Below the pieces are notes generated by a model. That model searched no databases and was not told where the DNA came from. It saw only the letters and a list, made by a program, of their open reading frames with translations. From JBDNFP01 sp041689775 (GTDB taxonomy: Bacteria > Bacteroidota > Bacteroidia > Cytophagales > Spirosomataceae), in assembly GCA_041689775.1 (NCBI GenBank), contig JBDNFP010000130.1, forward strand, positions 1-24,391: 24,391 nucleotides of DNA. Direction: 5' to 3'. This document shows positions 15,732 through 24,276 of the stretch, in pieces. The translations under genes were made by a program, and so were the position numbers. Position 1 is the first letter of the stretch, and each line of letters starts with the position of its first letter.

Positions 15732-18700
15732 TTAAAACGACAGGTTCAAATTAAGCCCGAAGGTTCGCGTAGAAGGCATGGCGAAGGATTCCAGACCTAC
15801 CGTCGTATTCTGGGCACCAGCGGTAAGCTCGGGGTCAAAACCTTCGGCCTTATTCAGCAAGAAGAATAGATTACGGCCGACAATTGACAACGAAGCAGCC
15901 GAGAACGGTGACTTTTGCACCATCGCCGCAGGCAGAGAGTAGCTGAGCGTAACTTCCCGAAGACGAATATTAGTGGCACTGTATGTGAAAGCTTCACCCG
16001 CAGGGGTGTTCCGGCCACCAACCTTCAGCCAGTACTTCTCGGAAGTAGTCGCAATGTTGTTTGGGGTTCCGTCGTTCTTTACACCGTCGAATATAAACGA
16101 TTCACGTCCGGCCAGCGTCTGCTCTGTCACGCCATCGGCATAAATAACCGCGTTGGTAAAGGAAGTAACGATACCGCCCACCCGCGCACTAACCAAGACA
16201 TTTAGGCTGAAGTTCTTGTAAGAAACCCGGTTGCTGAGTCCTCCCGTCCAGGTGGGGCGGGTATTCCCTACGTCCACCGTGGTGCCGGGGGTAATCTGCG
16301 GCAGACCAGCCGCATCGACTTTGATGCGACCTTGATCGTCACGAACGTAGCCTCGGCTGTATACTTGGCCTAGGGGCTGTCCAACCACGGCGCGGACACT
16401 GTTAAAAAAGTCGCCAGCCAAGTTTAAAACGGAAAGATCAGGTGTGAGCTCAATAAGTTTGTTGCGGTTGGCAGCATAATTCAGGTCGATGTCCCAGCGG
16501 AAGTTACTCGTTTTCAACGGCGTAGCGTTCAGGGTAAGCTCGATACCCGAGTTACGTACCAAACCCGCGTTGATGAACTCCGACGACCAGCCTGATGCGG
16601 GTGGAATGGCTACCCGAAAGAGTTGGTTTCTGGAATCGCTAAGGTAATAACCCAGGTCGAAGCCCAACCGATTACCAAAGAGCTTCATTTCGATACCTCC
16701 TTCGTAGGAAGTCGTGATCTCAGGCTTTAAATCCGGGAACGGCTTGGTACCATCCCGGCTAATGAACCCATTGGGACCTCCTGCCGCGAAAGTGTAGGTT
16801 TGACTCGTTAGGTAAGCCTGAGCATCATTACCCGTTTGGGCGTAGGTGCCGCGCACTTTCAGGAATGAAATGGCTTTGGGCATGGTCACGAGGTTAGAAA
16901 TAACCCCAGAAACTCCCACCGAGGGATAAAAATAGGAACGGTTGGCGGCTGGCAGCGTAGATGACCAGTCGTTACGGGCCGAAGCCTGAATGGTAATAGC
17001 GTCCCGGAAGGTGAAGTCAGCCGTAGCGAATACGCCTTGCTTTTCGGTTTCATTGATACCGCGATTGGCTTGTGGGCTGCGGGCGTTGGTGGTGATGAAC
17101 AGATTATCGCGGTTCAGACCTCCCGTGGAGGTACTTTGGGAAAGCGAATTACGTCGCTGTAAGTTGGCACCCACCACCGCGTTGAGAGAGAAGTTTTGGT
17201 TGAACGCTTTGTTGTACATCCCGAAAACGTCCAGGTTGAAAAGCGAAGTTTCGCGCCAGTTGGTCTGGTAGTCGCCGTTATCAGCAATAGTATAGGTGTT
17301 GTTATACCATTTGCCTTCAAACTTATCCACGTACTTATCAAGTCCCGCCCGGCCCAACACTTTGAAGCTCGGGGTAAATTCATAAGATAACTGCGTGAAA
17401 CCCGTTACCCGGTCGCGATCATCGCGGGCAAGCACCCGGTTTTTAATCCAGTAGGGGTTCTGGCCGCCGTTGGAGCCGGGGTTCCAGAAATTCTGCCGCA
17501 GGCGACCCGTGCTGGGTTCTACGTACTCGAAATCCTGGGCTTGATCCAGCGAAATATTTCGGGGTAGGCGTAGGATGTGCCGCTGCAAGTTGGCGAAGGC
17601 TTCGCCCGTCTGCTGACGGTTATCTATTCGTTCGTTCAGATACGTAATCTTAGTATCCAATTCAAGCTTCTTACCCAGCTTATTGGTAATGCGCAGGTTA
17701 AGAATGTTGCGTTTCAACTTGTTGTTGTCCACAATACCTTTGGCATCGACATTAGTATAGGAGAAGTAGGTTTGCGTGCTCTCGCTTCCTCCCGAAAAGG
17801 CCACGGAGTTGGAGAGTTGGCTACCCGTTGAATAGAAATTCTCGTAGGTGTTGGGCTGCGGATTCATATTGTAATTAACCCCAGCGTTGGCTGGATCAGG
17901 TCCCCACAGCGCTACCGACTGACCGGTCATCTTGGGACCCCAGCTAAACTCAGAGCGGGGGTTATACTGCCCGGCGCTTCCCTGTCCATATTCGTTTTGA
18001 AAGTTGCGCAGGAACATAGGTTGTTCGGCCTGAAACGAGCTATTAATCGTCACGCCCAGCCCCTTTCTCGAGGCTCCTTTTTTCGTATTGATAAGGATAG
18101 CGCCGTTAGAAGCCAAGCTACCGTAAAGAGCCGTAGCGGCCGCTCCACGCAATACGCTCATCGACTCGATATCGTCGGGGTTGATACTTGAAAGACCATC
18201 GCCACCATCACGGCCTCCGTTAGCGTTGCCGGGACTGAAGTTGCTGTTGTCCACCGGAACGCCATCAATAACGATCAGCGCTTGGTTGTTGCCCGTAATG
18301 GAGCGGTCGCCCCGGAGCACGATTCGCGAAGAACCACCCAAACCAGAGGAAGAGCGGGCCACGTCGAGGCCGGCTACTCGTCCGATAAGCGAGTTGGCCA
18401 CGTTGAGCTCCCTGGCCTGGGAAAAGGTTTTGGTCTGAATCTGCTGAGTTGCATAGCTGAGAGTTTTCTCATCTTTGGTGATACCGAGCGCCGTCACGAC
18501 CAGTTCACTGAGGTTACGTACGTCTGTATCCAGGCTAGTAGTTATTGTGGTCTGACTAGCAGTAAAGGATACTTCCTTATTCGCATAGCCAACCGTCGAG
18601 ATGGTGAGCGTACCCGCGCCGTTCACATTAATAATAAATTTACCCTCAGCGCTGGTGTTCGTCCCTCGGGTGGTACCTTTTAGCAGAACACTGGCCCCCG

Positions 18701-18815
18701 GCAGGGGCTGACCGTTCTCATCGTTGACCGTTCCGCTGAGGGAGCGATCCTGCGCGAACACTGTTCCCGCTGTAGCCATTAGTAGCAACAGCAGGGTGAG
18801 TAGTTGTTTTTTCAT
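15732..18815 (-). CDS. SusC/RagA-family TonB-dependent outer-membrane transporter
   Basis: A 1027-residue TonB-dependent receptor that imports ligand captured by its SusD partner. The ATG at 18815 gives the signal peptide MKKQLLTLLLLLMATAGTVF-AQ; the open frame extends 29 codons further only to a TTG at 18902. A carboxypeptidase-regulatory-like domain follows (about 23-90, with GTVNDENGQPLPGASVLLKG and STVGYANKEV). The TonB-box/plug region begins LSELVVTALGI and contains GRVAGLDV, RIVLRGDRSI and ALIVIDGVPVDN. The beta-barrel takes up the rest and ends in RTFGLNLNLSF, with the usual terminal Phe. No N-terminal STN domain is present, and no ECF sigma/anti-sigma pair or hybrid two-component gene is seen nearby, so the regulator must lie elsewhere. 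It is the first gene of the cluster and has a good promoter just upstream. Confidence 0.96.
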   Translation of the reverse strand: MKKQLLTLLLLLMATAGTVFAQDRSLSGTVNDENGQPLPGASVLLKGTTRGTNTSAEGKFIINVNGAGTLTISTVGYANKEVSFTASQTTITTSLDTDVRNLSELVVTALGITKDEKTLSYATQQIQTKTFSQARELNVANSLIGRVAGLDVARSSSGLGGSSRIVLRGDRSITGNNQALIVIDGVPVDNSNFSPGNANGGRDGGDGLSSINPDDIESMSVLRGAAATALYGSLASNGAILINTKKGASRKGLGVTINSSFQAEQPMFLRNFQNEYGQGSAGQYNPRSEFSWGPKMTGQSVALWGPDPANAGVNYNMNPQPNTYENFYSTGSQLSNSVAFSGGSESTQTYFSYTNVDAKGIVDNNKLKRNILNLRITNKLGKKLELDTKITYLNERIDNRQQTGEAFANLQRHILRLPRNISLDQAQDFEYVEPSTGRLRQNFWNPGSNGGQNPYWIKNRVLARDDRDRVTGFTQLSYEFTPSFKVLGRAGLDKYVDKFEGKWYNNTYTIADNGDYQTNWRETSLFNLDVFGMYNKAFNQNFSLNAVVGANLQRRNSLSQSTSTGGLNRDNLFITTNARSPQANRGINETEKQGVFATADFTFRDAITIQASARNDWSSTLPAANRSYFYPSVGVSGVISNLVTMPKAISFLKVRGTYAQTGNDAQAYLTSQTYTFAAGGPNGFISRDGTKPFPDLKPEITTSYEGGIEMKLFGNRLGFDLGYYLSDSRNQLFRVAIPPASGWSSEFINAGLVRNSGIELTLNATPLKTSNFRWDIDLNYAANRNKLIELTPDLSVLNLAGDFFNSVRAVVGQPLGQVYSRGYVRDDQGRIKVDAAGLPQITPGTTVDVGNTRPTWTGGLSNRVSYKNFSLNVLVSARVGGIVTSFTNAVIYADGVTEQTLAGRESFIFDGVKNDGTPNNIATTSEKYWLKVGGRNTPAGEAFTYSATNIRLREVTLSYSLPAAMVQKSPFSAASLSIVGRNLFFLLNKAEGFDPELTAGAQNTTVGLESFAMPSTRTFGLNLNLSF

Positions 18816-18836
18816 AGATAGACGAAAAGGTTTATT

Positions 18837-18866
18837 CAAAAATATTAATAAGGTATTAGTGTGCAA
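18837..18866 (-). promoter_or_regulatory. susC promoter, TTG-N19-TATTTTTG
   Basis: On the minus strand TTG (18866-18864), a 19-base spacer and TATTTTTG (18844-18837) match the Bacteroidota -33/-7 consensus. Transcription would begin near 18830, about 15 bases before the susC ATG, so the leader would be very short. Confidence 0.6.
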
Positions 18867-18917
18867 GTTACTAATCTTTACGATTTGGTAACAGGCGATC
18901 AACGTATTTTTTAAAAA

Positions 18918-18952
18918 AATTTCCCCAATCTCACTCTCAAAATGGGGAAATT
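18918..18952. promoter_or_regulatory. Inverted repeat upstream of the susC promoter
   Basis: AATTTCCCCA and TGGGGAAATT are perfect 10-bp inverted arms separated by 15 bases, centred about 105 bases upstream of the predicted susC start site. The size, symmetry and position suggest an activator or repressor site; it is not next to any gene end that would need a terminator. Confidence 0.45.
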
Positions 18953-19500
18953 ATACCACTAAAAACAGGAAGGTTTTATAATCCAAACCAAGATAAAGGC
19001 GTATATCACAGTGTTCAAGCAGTCGCTCCGATATTTTCTGAACGGTTCGCCGCACGGTGACGACCATGTATCAGTCTAAACGGTGATCATAAACATTACA
19101 AACGGCGTCTAGAGAACGTACCTGCTTGATTTTCAAGATAGTATACCGCTTCACGGAGCGCACCCAAGTACAATTTATTAACCTTCTTCGCTACGTATTG
19201 AAAAATGTAATTTAGAGTATTCAAGCTCGTATCGATGGTACACCACCCGATTTATAATCAGTGACATATTCTAAATTAGGAATAGGCATCCCGGTTTAAA
19301 CCACTAGTTTAGTCAATCACGCGACGGAAAGTCCCCCAAATACAAATTGGGAATAGAATTAGTTTGACCAAAGCATAAACAGGTTAAGTACTAATGCATA
19401 ATTAGTTTATATTATTAATTTAGTCAAATTACTGGCTAATATTCTCTATATCAAATATTTACAAAAAGGTAACAACTACAAGCTAATAGCTATCAGCTAC
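18953..19500. other. AT-rich non-coding stretch between the susC promoter and the ISAs1 element
   Basis: About 550 bases with no convincing gene on either strand. It contains two copies of TTTAGTCAA (19308-19316 and 19419-19427) and many short A/T tracts. I see no tRNA, no strong hairpin and no further promoter pair. It may be the remains of DNA disrupted by the insertion, or a long upstream control region. Confidence 0.5.
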
Positions 19501-19514
19501 TTAAACGCATTTAA
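19501..19514 (+). repeat. Left inverted end of the ISAs1 element
   Basis: TTAAACGCATTTAA is matched in reverse complement by the right end at 20652-20664 (TTAATGCGTTTAA), with one base difference in the inner part. The stop codon of the transposase lies inside this end, as is common in compact insertion sequences. Confidence 0.65.
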
Positions 19515-20613
19515 TTTTATCTAATATCTGAGCGAGGTAATCGTCATTCCACCCCGCCATTTTCCTTTTATTCTTCACGCTCTGCTTATCATCCACATGG
19601 CCCAGCATCTGCACAGCCAACTTCCTGAATGTCGCCATGTTATCGGGCGCATTACCCGAGCGCACTCGCTGGATATCCTCCCTGAAGGCCACGTCTACCA
19701 CCCAGTGCAGGCTGTTCTCGATGCCCCAGTGGCCCCTGACCAGGCCGTTAAACTCCTCGGGCGCGAGCTCCAGGTCGCTCAGATAGTAGCGCGTCTCGCT
19801 GCTGGTCTTCTCGCCGATCTCGCCGATGGCCTCCACCATCACTATGCTACGCAGGTGTTCCCAGTCCGTCGTACAGCGCCAAATTGCTCTCCACGTAGCA
19901 GCGGCGGCGCTCAATGCGCCCGCTGCCGAAGTCCACGTGCTCGAAGCTGGGCAGAGCCGCTTTTTTGGCCTGCATCCGCTCGCTGACCTGCTCGTGGATG
20001 CTCTTATTGTTCTTCTTGAGCGCCAGCAGATAGTGGCCCTGCCGCTCGACGATCAGGTCCGCGTTCTTCAAATGGCAGGCGATAGCATCGATGCTTACGA
20101 GGATGTCCTTCAAGTCCAGGCAGCCAAGCAGTTGCGGGATGACCGTCTTCTCGTTACTCTTATTCTCGACCCGCTCCTGGCCCAGCACCAGCCGGTGTTC
20201 GGACACCCAGGCGCTCACTATGCACAACCCTGACTTGCGCTTGCCGCGCTTGGCCGTAGCCCGCTGCACCTTGCCGTCGATGCACAACTGGTGCATATGC
20301 CCTCCAACTCGGAGAGTACTCCCTCCACCAGCAATAGAGACACTCGCCAAAAGCCTTCTTATCGAGGAACTTGAAGACCCGATTGAACCCGGGCCGCCGG
20401 TGCGGTGTCGTGCGAGGGAATGCCGTTGGGCAGTTCGAGGAACGTGCGCAAAAACGCCTCCTTCTGCTTACCATAGGCCCCTATCTCTTCGAAATCGTCC
20501 GCCCCGCACACCACAGCGCACAGGGCGATGACCAGAATATCAAGAAGCTCGTGCCTCTTGCGCCGATTTATACGGAAATCGGGAACGTCCTGAAAGAAGG
20601 TTTGCCAGTTCAT
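19501..20613 (-). pseudogene. ISAs1-family transposase, multiply frameshifted
   Basis: Fragments in different frames together give a nearly full-length transposase. The N-terminus from an ATG at 20613 contains RRKRHELLDILVIALCAVVC and LPNGIPSHDT. A second frame continues FNRVFKFLDKKAFGECLYCW. A third continues HMHQLCIDGKVQ (first catalytic Asp) and ILVSIDAIAC (second Asp). A fourth continues WGIENSLHWVVDVAFREDI (catalytic Glu). Between HDT and FNRV there is an apparent 16-base GC-rich insertion near 20395-20410, and near 19862 about 4 extra bases shift the frame again. At least one or two more shifts lie near 20310-20340. All three DDE residues survive, but not in one frame, so the element cannot move by its own product. 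Confidence 0.85.
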
Positions 20614-20651
20614 CTGGCAAAGGTCTTCCTTATCTGTTATTTTAACCTATT

Positions 20652-20664
20652 TTAATGCGTTTAA
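20652..20664 (-). repeat. Right inverted end of the ISAs1 element
   Basis: TTAATGCGTTTAA is the reverse complement of the left end except for one base in the inner part. It lies about 40 bases upstream of the transposase start, leaving room for only a short leader. Confidence 0.65.
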
Positions 20665-20800
20665 CCTGAAGCATAAATAAAACACCATTGTCCACTACAA
20701 GTACATGAGGTAAGAGGAAAAAATTTATTAAATTGAGATGCAATACACATCATTGCAATCCATTATTCCCTTTCCTTTTTTACTCAAACATCGTTTTCTC

Positions 20801-21400
20801 ATGAAAAAACTACCTATTGCCCTTCTGTTGGGATGCCTCGCCGTCCAGACTACTCTACTGGCCCAAACCACCCCCGCACCCAGTGTAGAAATACAGGTCA
20901 AAACGGCCTTACTGGCCTCACCAAGTGATAAAAAAGACGGGGCCAAAGTATATGGCTATTCTTCCAATGGCAAGTTTATTATCCTCCGTAACGGTACCAA
21001 CGACTTGATTTGCCTGGCAGATGATCCTGCCACAAAAGGGATCAATGTGTCTTGCTACCACAAAAAGCTAGAACCCTTTATGATCCGAGGGCGCGAGTTG
21101 AAAGAGGAAAAAAAATCATTTAAGGAAATATTTGACATACGGGAAGCGGAGGCAAAATCCGGCAAGATGAAAATGCCAGACGCACCCTCTACCCTGTTTA
21201 CATTGTCTGGGAATGACGAAAATTACAACCCTGCTACCGGAGAGCTAAAAGATAGCTACCTACGCTACGTGGTGTACATTCCATTCGCCACGGCAGAAAG
21301 TACGGGTCTACCCCTCAAACCCGAAGGACCTGCCATGCCCTGGATCATGGACCCTGGCACGCACCGGGCGCATATTATGATCAACCCACCCAAAAATTAG
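20801..21400 (+). CDS. Secreted protein of unknown function
   Basis: A 199-residue protein. The ATG at 20801 gives the signal peptide MKKLPIALLLGCLAVQTTLL-AQ; an in-frame ATG at 20738 would place 21 residues before it and is less likely. The mature part has KVYGYSSNGKFIILRNGTND, GINVSCYHKKLEPFMIRGRE and PAMPWIMDPGTHRAHIMI, with His and Asp residues near the end but no motif I can assign. I do not recognise a characterised family. It is intact between two decayed genes and is followed by a shared terminator with the convergent monooxygenase-fold gene. No clear promoter is visible in the 136 bases between the IS end and its start, so the insertion may have replaced its upstream region. Confidence 0.75.
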   Translation: MKKLPIALLLGCLAVQTTLLAQTTPAPSVEIQVKTALLASPSDKKDGAKVYGYSSNGKFIILRNGTNDLICLADDPATKGINVSCYHKKLEPFMIRGRELKEEKKSFKEIFDIREAEAKSGKMKMPDAPSTLFTLSGNDENYNPATGELKDSYLRYVVYIPFATAESTGLPLKPEGPAMPWIMDPGTHRAHIMINPPKN

Positions 21401-21405
21401 GCATG

Positions 21406-21437
21406 TAGGCAAGGAGGTTTGTCGGCCTTCTTGCCTA
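21406..21437. terminator. Bidirectional terminator of two convergent genes
   Basis: TAGGCAAGGAGG and CCTTCTTGCCTA form a 12-bp stem (one G.T pair on the plus strand) with an 8-base loop, 6 bases after the secreted-protein stop. The right arm overlaps the stop codon of the minus-strand gene at 21435. It can serve both convergent transcripts. Confidence 0.7.
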
Positions 21438-21728
21438 TACTTTCATTAAAGATTTTACCGAAAACGCCTGGGGCTTATACGCAAAAAGTGCCTTTGTTTT
21501 TGCCCAAGTAATTTTAAATAGCTCCGAGTCGCGGTAGGCGTTCAAGTGATCTTCGGATTGCCAGTGGCTATGCGTCACAAATACTTCGGGCTGATGAATA
21601 TCTTGCCACAGTTCCAAATACTCACAGCCCTCTCGGGCTCTGATCTTCTCTTTTGATTCAATAAATATGGTTCTAAACTCTTCCACCTTATCCGGCTGGA
21701 AGGTCATGCGTACTATTCGGATGAGCAT
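21435..21728 (-). CDS. Antibiotic-biosynthesis-monooxygenase (ABM) fold protein
   Basis: A 97-residue protein from an ATG at 21728. MLIRIVRMTFQPDKVEEFRT, then REGCEYLELWQD, VFVTHSHWQSEDHLNAYRDS and FKITWAKTKALF match the dimeric ferredoxin-like ABM family. Members include quinol monooxygenases, haem-degrading enzymes and small-molecule monooxygenases, and many are uncharacterised. There is no signal peptide, so it acts in the cytoplasm. The length is normal for the family and the frame is intact. It converges on the secreted-protein gene and shares its terminator. Neighbours do not indicate a substrate. Confidence 0.85.
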   Translation of the reverse strand: MLIRIVRMTFQPDKVEEFRTIFIESKEKIRAREGCEYLELWQDIHQPEVFVTHSHWQSEDHLNAYRDSELFKITWAKTKALFAYKPQAFSVKSLMKV

Positions 21729-21898
21729 GCGGACAATGATTAGATTTCGATGTAAAATCAGATTGCAATCTATACCAATTCCTCGAAGTAAAGGCTATGC
21801 TTTCACGGCTTTTAAGGCAGTTTCAATCCAATCAATTAGCCCGGCGACTCTCTTCTTCCGAACCCGTGCGCCGCGGCCTTGCTTCTTTTACTTTTTGA
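21729..21898. other. Gap between the ABM gene and the decayed receptor gene
   Basis: No intact gene. On the minus strand a 28-codon open stretch ends ...LIDWIETALKAVKA before TAG; it could be the tail of another lost gene or chance. No promoter matching TTG/TAnnTTTG is visible for the ABM gene. Confidence 0.3.
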
Positions 21899-23550
21899 TT
21901 ACCAATAGGTGTAGCTCAGATTTAGCAAAGCAACTCTGGTATCAAATTGCACTCTTGCATTGGAAACCAGTCTGCCGGGTACATTCATGTTGGCGATAAT
22001 ACGGATGGTATAAAAAACATCCTGCAAACTAAATTTGACCTTGAGCGCTTTGGATGCAGCTTTCTGGATACCAATATCCATCGAGCCAAGGAAAGGAATT
22101 GAGGAATTGGGTGGCCGGGATAGCTACCCAACCGGATCTCAGCCGTCCAGCCTTTGCCGAATACGAAAGCATTATTCACATTCGCCGGACCCGCCAGGTT
22201 ATTGATGCTTATAAATTCTGTTTCATAATCCAACTGGTATTGATTAAAATTACCCATAACGGTAGTCTGTACCTGCCAGCCTTTGGTGATCGTGAGAGGA
22301 AAACCCGCCACAAGGAATGACCCTGCGCATTTCCGACATTTTGCATAATCCTACACCTTTTGTTCCCTTCCAAGGCGTAAAATATACCATTCACAAAATC
22401 GGTCGTCAGATTAGCGCCGAGGGACAGAAAAATACCATTTTTGAGCCCACAGCGCAGCTCGAAGACTGAGGTGTATTGGGGCCGCAGAGACGCATTCCCC
22501 TGGGTGAAAGTAATGTGCTGTCCCATCTTCCGTGTGGTGACTCCAAAGTCCGGTCCAAACAAGACCAATAATGGTATTTTTTGTGGGTGAAAAGTCAAGA
22601 CCAGCCTTGGCATTCTGCCCTAGATCTCTCATTGGCAGGTGAGTAGCGGAAGTTCCGTGAGTCTGTCTTCCGGGATCGGACTCCGTGGGGTCAGGCTGAA
22701 TGGAAGAGTACAATAAATTTAAAGAGATCGCCCCCACTGCTCAGGCTATACGATCCAAACAGATTCAGCTTATCAGTACGGTTGTTCAACTGCAAGCTGG
22801 CTCTTTATTTATCATATATTCCTGACCCACCCACCACCGAAAGAGCCCCGTTCGTACCTAGGCTGGCATTTTTTAGCTTGATGTTGATGATACCCGAGTT
22901 GCCGGCGGCATCGTAGTGCGCACCGGGGTTGGTAATCAGCTCGATGGTGACAATATTATCACTCAACATGGTACGTAGTAAAGCCACCACATCCTGCTGC
23001 GACAAGTAGCTTTGTTTAGCGTCAGCACGATAACACTACCCCTACCTTTCAACTGGATCAGGTCATTTTGTTGATCCACCGTTACGCCCGGTGCTTTTTG
23101 CAACACTTCCAGCGCGGTGCTTCCACTGCCAATGATGCTGCCTTCCACGTTTGCCACCATCCGATCGATCTTCTGCTCAACAAAGGGCTTTTTTCCTTAT
23201 ACCTGCACTTAATCTAACTCAGTCACTACCGAGGTAAACGTTATTGCTGGCATAAGTTTCCGGGAATCAGCTAACTCAAAATAAGCGGTATAGTGTTCGT
23301 CTTACCCTACGAAGGATGCCTTTACAAGGTATTTTCCGTAGGGCATTTTTTCGAAAATATACACCCCTTTATCATCAGACGCAGTTACCTTTATCAAGAT
23401 AGAATCAGGCGCACTCATCAATCCAATGGTCGTAAAAGGGAGAGCAGTTCCGGCTTTGTCTACTACTTTTCCATTGATTAAACTTTGGGCGAAGGCAGTG
23501 CCTATGAGACAAAAGGCCCCCAGGAACACAACTTTAGAAAGATTTTTTAT
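21899..23550 (-). pseudogene. Decayed outer-membrane beta-barrel receptor (carboxypeptidase-like domain + plug + OMP barrel)
   Basis: Pieces in three frames follow the order of an outer-membrane beta-barrel protein of the TonB-receptor type. The first piece has a signal peptide, KNLSKVVFLGAFCLIGTAFA-Q, but the codon where ATG is expected (23550-23548) reads ATA. A SLINGKVVDKAGTALPFTT regulatory-like domain follows. In the same frame TAA interrupts at 23302-23304 and twice more before KKPFVEQKIDRMVANVEGS. The plug has APGVTVDQQNDLIQLKGRGS, then a shift near 23015-23025 to KQSYLSQQDVVALLRTMLS. Another TAA follows GGSGIYDK. Later pieces include LGQNAKAGLDFSPTKNTIIG, GNASLRPQYTSVFELRCG and a terminal VALLNLSYTYW. 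About 550 codons remain against roughly 800 expected, so an internal barrel section seems deleted before GNASLRPQYT. The gene is dead. Confidence 0.85.
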
Positions 23551-23584
23551 TTCTAATAGACTTTATTCGGTAAAGATTGATTTA

Positions 23585-23686
23585 ATTCGCCTGCGCGCAC
23601 GATTCGCCTGCGCGCACGATTCGCCTGCGCGCACGATTCGCCTGCGCGCACGATTCGCCTGCGCGCACGATTCGCCTGCGCGCACG
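23585..23686. repeat. Six perfect tandem copies of a 17-bp GC-rich unit
   Basis: ATTCGCCTGCGCGCACG is repeated six times without a mismatch or gap (102 bases). Each unit contains the palindrome TGCGCGCA. Because 17 is not a multiple of 3, copy changes would shift any frame read through it. It lies in AT-rich DNA between the dead receptor gene and the transposase remnant, about where the receptor promoter would be. Confidence 0.97.
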
Positions 23687-23728
23687 AGCGAAAGTTTATT
23701 CGAAAGAGTCTAATATGTACGCCAAATT

Positions 23729-23736
23729 TAGTTTTG
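23729..23736 (+). promoter_or_regulatory. Possible -7 element before the transposase remnant
   Basis: TAGTTTTG matches TAnnTTTG and lies 32 bases before the ATG at 23769. No TTG is present at the usual upstream distance, so support is weak. Confidence 0.3.
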
Positions 23737-23768
23737 TGAGGAAATAAAAGTACTTCTACAAGTGTTAT

Positions 23769-24260
23769 ATGGTTTCGCCGCCAAAACAACTTGTAAAAGT
23801 GCAAATTATTACTGAACTATTAAGTGTACTGGACAATCAGTTCAGTCGGTTAAATCTACAAAATTTCGCTTTCATTAGTGATAGTATTTTGGGGGTTTCT
23901 AATGCTGTGACAACCCGTTCAGTTGCACGATACAGTTCTTTGAGTTATCGGACAGTCCAACGTTTTTATGCGTTAAAACACGTTTATTGGCTGATGATAA
24001 ACCTACTTTTGTTCAAACACTTTGTGCATAAGGAAGGACAAAAGTACCTTTTAACGGCAGACGAAACCGTCAGGCCCAAAGCGGGGAAGTATACGCACGG
24101 ACTTGGGAAATTTTATTCCTCCCTGGCAAAGCAAGTCATCAAATCTGTTCGTTTTTTAGCCATTTCCATTATAGATATTGAAAAGAAAAAGTCCTGTATT
24201 TTAGGATGCAATCAACTGATTGTAAACAATTTAGACACTAACGCTAAGTCGGAAACCTAA
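23769..24260 (+). pseudogene. Truncated DDE transposase (IS4/IS701-like)
   Basis: The open frame encodes 163 residues. TRSVARYSSLSYRTVQRFYA resembles the helix-turn-helix part of such transposases, and YLLTADETVRPKAGKYTHGL carries the first catalytic Asp in the ADETVxxKxGKxTxGLGxFYSS block of a DDE family common in Bacteroidota and Cyanobacteria. The following SVRFLAISIIDIEKKKSCIL block fits the same family. Full-length members have roughly 400 residues, so the region with the second Asp and the Glu is missing after TNAKSET and its TAA. The DNA beyond does not continue the family in any frame I could read. I call it a 3'-truncated remnant; the exact IS family is uncertain. Confidence 0.7.
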
Positions 24261-24276
24261 TTACTGGACATTTTAA

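Larger units (their letters stand above)
19501..20664 (-). mobile_element. ISAs1-family insertion sequence, inactive copy
   Basis: A roughly 1.16-kb element. Inverted ends share TTAAACGCATT: the left copy starts at 19501 and the right copy is its reverse complement at about 20654-20664. The two copies may extend a few bases outward with mismatches. The enclosed gene encodes an ISAs1 transposase broken by several frameshifts. I could not identify a target-site duplication, so the exact outer edges are uncertain. Confidence 0.7.

Noticed and set aside
18816..18902. TTG start extending SusC by 29 residues
   Set aside because: It would place a polar stretch before the signal peptide and would span the predicted promoter.
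23585..23686. CRISPR array
   Set aside because: The units are contiguous 17-bp copies with no unique spacers, and no cas genes are near.
23553..23804. An Arg-rich minus-strand open frame
   Set aside because: Its unusual composition is only the translation of the 17-bp tandem repeat.
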